From Pycnopodia helianthoides (Eukaryota; Echinodermata; Asteroidea; Forcipulatida; Asteriidae), in assembly GCA_032158295.1 (NCBI GenBank), contig CM063262.1, positions 9,495,977 through 9,559,976 of the forward strand: a DNA stretch of 64,000 nucleotides, given 5' to 3'. Both the position numbers and the translations under genes were made by a program. Under the pieces are notes generated by a model. The model saw nothing but the letters and a program-made list of their open reading frames with translations. It was not told the DNA's origin and did no database searches. Below are positions 57,678 through 64,000 of the stretch, in pieces. Within the stretch, counting starts at the first letter, position 1; each line of letters starts with the position of its first letter.

Positions 57678-57924
57678 CGATATGGGGCAGAGGGTACCCC
57701 CCCCCCCCCCACACACACACACACACAAACACACTCTTCTTCTTCTTCTTCTTCTTCCATTGTGTCTTCACTGTGTGCTTGGAATCTCATGAATTCTTTG
57801 AGGATTTTTTTTTGGGGGGGGGGGGAGAGTTCTATACAAGAGGAAAATATTGTGTTATAGTATGGGAATATTGTGTTATAGTATGGGAACATTGGGGGGG
57901 GGGAGGACCCTCTGCCCCATATCG
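57678..57924. mobile_element. MITE family I with G-rich ends
   Basis: CGATATGGGGCAGAGGGTAC and GGACCCTCTGCCCCATATCG are the inverted ends; the interior has long C, G, CA and CTT runs. A 216-codon minus-strand open frame across 57611-58261 is low-complexity and uses this element, so it is not called as a gene. Related copies: about 24770-24930 and a fragment at 50208-50345. Confidence 0.75.
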
Positions 57925-59347
57925 GGCAGCGGAGAAACTTCGCTCGGTCCCAGCGGCCTATCCAGGACCGCTGGTCAGCTTGCACAGATTCTTGTTCAGG
58001 AAGTACGTCATGCGTGCAGTGCGTGCAGTGTGAGTGTGATGCATGATGGGACTGAGCATGGGACTGAGCATTAACGTTAACGATACGTTTGCCCATCCCA
58101 GCGCCTTTGGTTTTAAGGCAAGGCGCTGGGGACGAGCGAACGGAGAAACATAGGCTTACGGAGGTTGATTCAAAAGAGGGCGCTATCAGAAGTTGTACAC
58201 GGCGAGTTATTCGCCGTGTGGGGGACACCATCTCCGGGGACAAAATCTCTAGCTTGAACATCCGACGTCACACTTCGAGGCTCTCGTTGCGGATAAAGAC
58301 AGTGGACCAGTCTACACTGAATCTCCAGCCCAAACCGAATGAAATAACATGATCGCGAATCGTCGACGGGGGCGCACTTTCTTTTTACAGCAGCTGTAGA
58401 TGCACCAAAACGCTTCCCATAGCAACTAATGCTAAAATAATGCTAAAACAAACAAAATATAATATTGTCTGACGACTTTACTTTTTGCTTTTTAGATGAG
58501 CCTATATCATGAGATTTTCAGCTAGGTTCATCAGCAAATAAAGAAACAAAAACACCACCTCCTGAACGAGTAAACTGGCCAGACTCCATGTTGAAAAAGT
58601 GACCATGCACTCTTTAGCAACAATTTTTAAGGGCTGTTGCCCAAGCAAAACGCGTCAAACTGATAGACCAACCAGGGGCACAATTAGACCACTTTTTTTT
58701 TACAATCCATAAAAGCCACGGACCTTCAAATTTGTTTGACATACAGAAAACAAAGTTAAGGGGTTAATATTTAAATTAATTAATGGGGCTTGACGCATAA
58801 TAATTGTTAAAAGTGTACGTAGTGCACCCCTATTGCTCGGTTGACCCCTTTATAAAGAGAAAGATAGTATTGTGCACTCCGCTCACCCGGTAATACCTTT
58901 CATTGCTATACTCAACGTGTGTTTTCATGTTTAATTGCGCACTACGCGCATAACGCATCATGCAAGACGGACATGTGAATTTCCGGCCTAATTTGATCGA
59001 TGTACCGTTTCTCCAACTTGAATTTGCTTCGTTGTTGTTGTTGTTTTGGGGTGTTTTTTTTCCGGGGAGGGTATTTTTGATAAAAGACAATGTTTTATAC
59101 GTACAGGTTTACGCCTGCTTGTCGCTTTTAAGCAGTGGCGTAAAGGGAGTCGCATAAGCCAAATTTTTGCCGCCATCAGGGTTTTTTTTTACGGCAAAGG
59201 AATTGTTCAACGATCTATACACCCTTCACCTCAGACAAAGTTCTCCAAATACTCTAAACACGTGAGCGAAAAATTCTTACTGAGAGGATGAAACTACTTA
59301 GTAAGTTATGGTAAAATCAAAATGAGTAATTTTCGTGCAAATCTTGT

Positions 59348-60468
59348 TTAAAGGAACATTACAGAATTGTTTTTTTGCTAACAAAACAGTTGCTGGCAGT
59401 GTAAGCACTTTATGTAATCCACCATATACATAAACTGACAAACCTGTAGAAGTTTAAGATCGATCGGCCATCTGGGTCACGAGAAAATAGTGAAAACCGA
59501 TTACACATTTGCATGAAATCATATAGATTCAACAAATGAATAAAACGCTCACTGAGCGATAAACTCCAGTTGGAAAATTTAGTTCATTCATTTCTCATCA
59601 AATATGGCCTTTCAGACAGAAATATTTCAAGGGATGTTTTCTACTATCATCATATAATTAGACCGTGTAAGTTTGATGTAAATCTGTGATCAAAAAGTAT
59701 ATTTTACAAGTTTTTTTCTTACCATTTCTGTAATGTTCCTTTAAAAGGCCATGTACACTTATGGTAAGATCGAAAAACACAATGTTCACAGATTCATACA
59801 TAACTTACATGATTTAAAGTAAGTAATGGTAGCAAGGGTTCCTTAAAATATTTCTGCCTAAAATGCTATCCTTTCTGAGAAATGAGTAAAACAATAGTTT
59901 TTATCACGCGTGATAAAAACTCGGTGTTTGAAAAAAACAGAAAACACGAAATGTCTCTTTTCACTATTTTCTCGTGACCTCAATGCCCAATATTGAGCTC
60001 AAACTTTCACAGGTTTGTTTGTTCATGCATGATGTTGAATCACACAAAATGTGGACACTGATTTTGAGCTGTTGTACAATATCCTTATAGGAACATTACA
60101 GAATTGGTAAGAAGAAAAAACTTTTTGATCACAGATTTACATAAAACTTACACGGTCTAATGATGATGATAGTAGAAAACATCCCTTGAAACATTTCTGT
60201 CTGAAATGCCATATTTGATGAGAAATGAATAAACTAATTTTCCGATTGGAGTTTATCGCTCAGTGAGCGTTTTATCCATTTATTGAATCTATATGATTTG
60301 AATGCAAATGTGTAATCGGTTTTTCACTATTTTCTCGTGACCCAGATGGCCGATCGATCTCAACCTTCTACAGGTTTGTCAGTTTATGTATATGGTGGAT
60401 TACATAAAGTGCTTACACTGCCAGCAACTGTTTTGTTAGCAAAAACCAATTCTGTAATGTTCCTTTAA
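59348..60468. mobile_element. MITE train A-B-A (59348-59744, 59741-60088, 60089-60468)
   Basis: A forward family A element is followed directly by an inverted family B element and then an inverted family A element. The A/B border shares one TTAA at 59741-59744. The B/A border is TTAT, a mutated TTAA, and the outer right border is TTAA at 60465-60468. The two A copies form an inverted pair around B. Confidence 0.85.
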
Positions 60469-61102
60469 GGAACTAAGTGACGCTCCACTGGTGAAAGGCA
60501 ATGGGCACTACCGTTCCTTCACCCATTCACCAACTATACACAAATCTATCACATCTCCCATAGCATACAGTGCAAAATGCTAAATGTTCAAAAATACACG
60601 AAAAATACTTAGAAGTCTCACAGCTTTTAACAGTAAAGGGAAAATTATTAATTGACTCTTGAACTTTTAATCTCTGCTCAAATTTATATGGGGAGTCCCT
60701 GGGCCCGTCAAGTTATTCTCCCTCCTAATAAAAACACCCCTACACAGGTGTAATTTTCTAAACGTCCAAGCATCAATCTTGACAAAATAATGTCCCTACA
60801 CCTCTCAGCAAATAGGTCCATTTATTTCAGGGCCTATGTCATCGAAAATACCTTAAGCTGGAAGTCAACAACCCCCAGGTCACAATTGGGCAACATTTTT
60901 ACACTGAAACACTTTCTGGGGGCTCTCAAATCTGTCTAATAAAGAATATTGGGCCTACAAAAAATTAATGAGCCCGACGCTCTGTTTTCTCCTATTTGGT
61001 GGGGTGCACCCATAAATACATGACGCCTCCAAAGTCTTATTTGAAGCTTCAACATTTCTTTCTCATTCCACACAGAGTAGGCCTAAAGTATAAAGAAGCT
61101 AT

Positions 61103-61445
61103 TTAAAGGTATTGTACACTTTTGGTAACAACTCAAAATCAGTGTCCACATTTTGTGTGATTAAACATATGCATGAACAAACAAAGCTGTGAAAGTTTGA
61201 GCTCAATTGGTCATCCAGGTCACGAGAAAAGTAGTGAAAAGAGATCTTATGTGTTTTATGTTTTTTCAAATTATCGCGCGCGATAATTACCATTGTTTTA
61301 CTCTTTTCTCAGAAACGATAGCATTTTAGGCAGAAATATTTTAAGAAACCCTTTCTACCATTACTTACTTTAAATCATGTAAGTTATGTGTGAATCTGTG
61401 AACGTTGTGTTTTTCGATCTTACCAACAATGTACAGGGCCTTTAA
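61103..61445 (+). mobile_element. TTAA-flanked MITE, family B
   Basis: TTAA-AGGTATTGTACACTTTTGG at the left and CAACAATGTACAGGGCCT-TTAA at the right, with the palindrome AATTATCGCGCGCGATAATT at about 61269-61288. Confidence 0.85.
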
Positions 61446-62506
61446 ACTGACAAACATAAGCTTCTTCAACATTGTGGGTGCATGCCGTTCTGGTCCTCTA
61501 TTGTTTGAATTGGCTTTGTCCTTTATTGTCTCGGATGCGTTAGAACATAATTAAACCATTCGTGTTCATACTAATCCATGTCCTCCATTTTAAGAATGCT
61601 TCACTGTGGCTACACTCGTCCACAACCGAAGCGTTTAATAACTATCAACCGCGCCCTCTAGTGGTCAAATACGGCACAGGCTAATTGGAGGCACGTATCC
61701 CCGTGCCCACCCCACCCCACCCCACCCCCTAGTTACGCAATATTATTTTTCACTGGGTACAAATTAACTGGAATTATGAAGAAAAGTCGATTTCCGTTTA
61801 GTTGACTGTTCGAGAAAAATTATTGTAAGCCGACTATATTATGCCACAATGCGGAAGTTCAAAGGTGACACCCACGTTCCCAGTTTCAAAGCTAACCACC
61901 CCAAATCGTAAAGCGCCCTCACATCTGAAATCTCACAAAAAAATTGACTTTAAATAGTAATACATCGTTTACCATAGGGCTGCATGGGTCCAATAGGTTA
62001 CGTAACCAGATGGAGTAGAACCCTTGCCCACGCCTCTTGCACATTCCCAATAAGAACATAAGGAAAAAATGTTAGATACATGAAACAGCTGTACGGCGGC
62101 TGAGCTGGAGCCAAGCCCAGACCGTAGTTTCGAAAAGGGCCTTAAGAAACGAGACAATGCCGTATATGAATCATGCGACTTCGGCTACGGCTAAGACCAA
62201 TGGCTTCACCGACAACCTTGAAGACAAATCGGACTCATGCCTTTTCAGTGATCCAGCCACAGCCACTGTCAAAGCCATCAAATTGGCTACATTTAAAGTC
62301 CCGTACCGAAAGTGTACACTTTCAAATTTACTGCCGGAGCCCATACAAGCACAAGCCGCGGTTTCGAAAAGGGCCATCGTCAACTCCAGAAGTTTCCCTC
62401 CAATTTTGCCCATAAGCGCCCTCACTCGATCGTCGAGTGTTATAGTCTTTGGCCGTGTGGTGAAAGTTCATAGTATGGTGTTCTACTCATGGCACTTGAC
62501 AAACGT

Positions 62507-62640
62507 GTGTTGTCCGTCGCGATAGAAGTGTTGTCCGCACTTCTATGTGTTGTCCGCACTTGTATCGCGACGGACAACACTTCTAATATTGCAACGGACA
62601 GCACACCTATCGCGACGGACATCACACTTCTATCAAAGTG
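62507..62640. repeat. Hairpin and short repeats of TTGTCCGTCGCGATA
   Basis: 62507-62532 (GTGTTGTCCGTCGCGATAG) and 62555-62580 (TATCGCGACGGACAACAC) pair as a 24-bp stem with one mismatch. Two further copies of the CGACGGACA motif follow at about 62592 and 62611. The region is CG-rich compared with its surroundings. Confidence 0.75.
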
Positions 62641-63774
62641 TCCTGAAAAGAACATCTGGCGTCACTCTTCGAGGCTCGTGAATAACGCCGGATACCGACC
62701 TTGAACGCCTGGCAGGATTCTGCCAGATGTACCTTTGACCTCGCGTCCCATTTACACGGACGGAGACTTGTAGCCTACTATAGCCAACCTCGTCTCCATG
62801 GTTTACTTTATTTCCAACCATGGTTACAATAGGGAGGGAAACTCCTTACTCGACCCTGATTGGACAAAACCAAATGTTAACCTTTGTCAAAACAGCCGGC
62901 CGGCAACCAATGTACAAACAGGCTATTAAATCTGGTACCGGACCACTAGACCATGACGAAGATGTGTATTTCGAAAAGCAGCCAGACTATTCTATTGGCA
63001 TACGTATCCAAAATTTGTAGATATGCAAATGATACAATACCAGGGTGAGAGAGCGGTCAACCTGGTACTGCTTGACACACCCTGGGGACGAGGTTGCCTA
63101 CTAGCCTACACCCATTACATAGTGGATACAGCAACACTAATACAAACATTCTGTGCATGTAGAGGACGATGCAGAATTTCCCTTTAAATTAAGTGTGCTG
63201 ATAAATTATTAATGCTCGTTCATAATTCATTTCGGAATCCAGCGATAAATTATAATATTAAGGTAGGTTTCTGCATGGTTCATGCCACATTTTTTTCCCG
63301 TTTTCTAGAATTATTAACCACCAACTGTAAGACAGCAACCAAACCTAGCCAGGCGTGGTTCCCCAAATTAACACCAACTGTATGTTAGATGCTCAAATCA
63401 TCCAAGCAGAGCGGCATTGTGCTCAGCTACCCTTGACTAGCACATATTGACCAAGACGAGCTCGATGGAGGTGGAGCGGTAGACGAACCAACACGGTTGC
63501 ATTCTGGTTCGTTTATATGGGGCAGTTGAATATAATACGCATTTAAAAAAAAAATAGTTTAGACGCCATCATTGTAATCCAAATCATTGTTTCGGTCATC
63601 TTGATTTTCTCCAATTTAAATCAATGTAACCAAACCGAGGCTGGAAAGAAAAAAATAGTCTGGTTACTTTCTGTACAATAAAATAACATTAGCCTCCGTC
63701 ACTGTTATTGGATCCAGGGAAATTGAACATGACCAAGATAGTGGCAGCATGAGAAAGGTCTATTACACCGACAC

Positions 63775-63880
63775 AGTAAGCCCCGCCCCATTTTCAGCGA
63801 CCAATCACAGCCGCAAAATTCTGTGATCACCCTTTTGGTGCTGCTCCTGTAGCCTCGTTTTAGATTACAATGATGACGTC
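63775..63880. promoter_or_regulatory. Promoter-like block: GC box, CCAAT box, CRE
   Basis: CCCCGCCCC, GACCAATCACAG and GATGACGTCATG occur within about 100 bp, a combination common in housekeeping promoters. No start codon or exon can be attached to it with confidence, and the candidate minus-strand exon at 63974 would lie on the wrong side for a minus-strand promoter. Confidence 0.35.
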
Positions 63881-63973
63881 ATGCCTACATATGAAGAAAG
63901 GCGTATACCGTATACTCCCTGCTGGGGAAAGTGCAAAGCAATTACTCTGCCAACCAAGGTCGAGCAACCTTAC

Positions 63974-64000
63974 CATTTCATCTTCATCTCGCAGTGGATG
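63974..64000 (-). other. Possible 3' end of a minus-strand exon at the window edge
   Basis: On the minus strand the last bases read into ...GATGAAATG|GTAAGG, a good 5' splice site. The visible part is open in phase 0 (HPLRDEDEM) and in one other frame. It could be an exon of the next gene to the right or the missing leader exon of SLC20. Only 27 nt can be seen. Confidence 0.25.

Larger units (their letters stand above)
48984..63973. other. Region upstream of SLC20: no confirmed exon
   Basis: Fifteen kilobases with repeats J, R, S, B, L/K, the Mutator-like element, MITE I, the A-B-A train, B5 and the CG hairpin. Unique stretches are 52700-53450, 56040-57600, 57930-59340, 60470-61100 and 61450-63970. 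SLC20 needs a leader exon here or further right. CG-rich segments at 57930-58360 and 62160-62820, and a stretch at 63775-63880 with a GC box (CCCGCCCC), CCAAT box and CRE (TGACGTCA), are the promoter candidates. Confidence 0.45.

Noticed and set aside
57611..58261. 216-codon minus-strand open frame
   Set aside because: It includes runs of Glu, Cys-Val repeats and Pro/Gly from microsatellites of MITE family I; not a believable protein.
62171..62425. Frames open on both strands near the right end
   Set aside because: Contains short internal repeats (TTTCGAAAAGGGCC twice); looks like non-coding CG-rich sequence rather than an exon.

Overview
The window is animal nuclear DNA: genes with GT-AG introns, tRNA-derived SINEs, minisatellites and very many short inverted-repeat transposons. 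The protein relationships and the repeat style suggest an echinoderm, most likely a sea star; the phylum level is inference from sequence character, not from a search. No prokaryotic, viral, CRISPR or toxin genes were seen.

Three conserved genes are supported exon by exon, with compatible splice phases. (1) NFRKB (INO80 chromatin-remodelling subunit), minus strand, from a non-coding first exon near 15847 through twelve coding exons (14905 down to 141); it runs off the left edge, so the C-terminal part is missing. (2) TMEM147 (ER membrane subunit of the BOS/Sec61-associated translocon), plus strand, six coding exons 16114-22469, complete. It is head-to-head with NFRKB, and about 265 bp separate the NFRKB 5' exon boundary from the TMEM147 start codon, so a shared promoter is likely. 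(3) An SLC20 family sodium-phosphate cotransporter (PiT), minus strand, coding exons 48929 down to 34197, complete apart from its 5' non-coding exon(s). A possible splice donor of one more minus-strand exon lies at the extreme right edge.

The three genes have no evident shared pathway; the linkage looks like ordinary gene neighbourhood. TMEM147 and SLC20 converge tail to tail across an 11.7 kb intergenic stretch (22470-34196) that is nearly all repeats. The region right of 48984 is the upstream side of SLC20 and is also repeat-dominated.

The most striking content is the mobile DNA. At least seven short non-autonomous families end at TTAA, and several are stacked end to end so that one TTAA serves as the boundary of two elements. 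One insertion is proven inside the window by a filled site (54845-55063) and an empty paralogous site (39568). An 800-bp element with about 207-bp terminal inverted repeats and a perfect 9-bp target duplication (55228-56027) looks Mutator-like. Two minisatellites flank a single 134-bp NFRKB exon, and a 129-bp tandem triplication copies an SLC20 splice acceptor together with the start of its exon.
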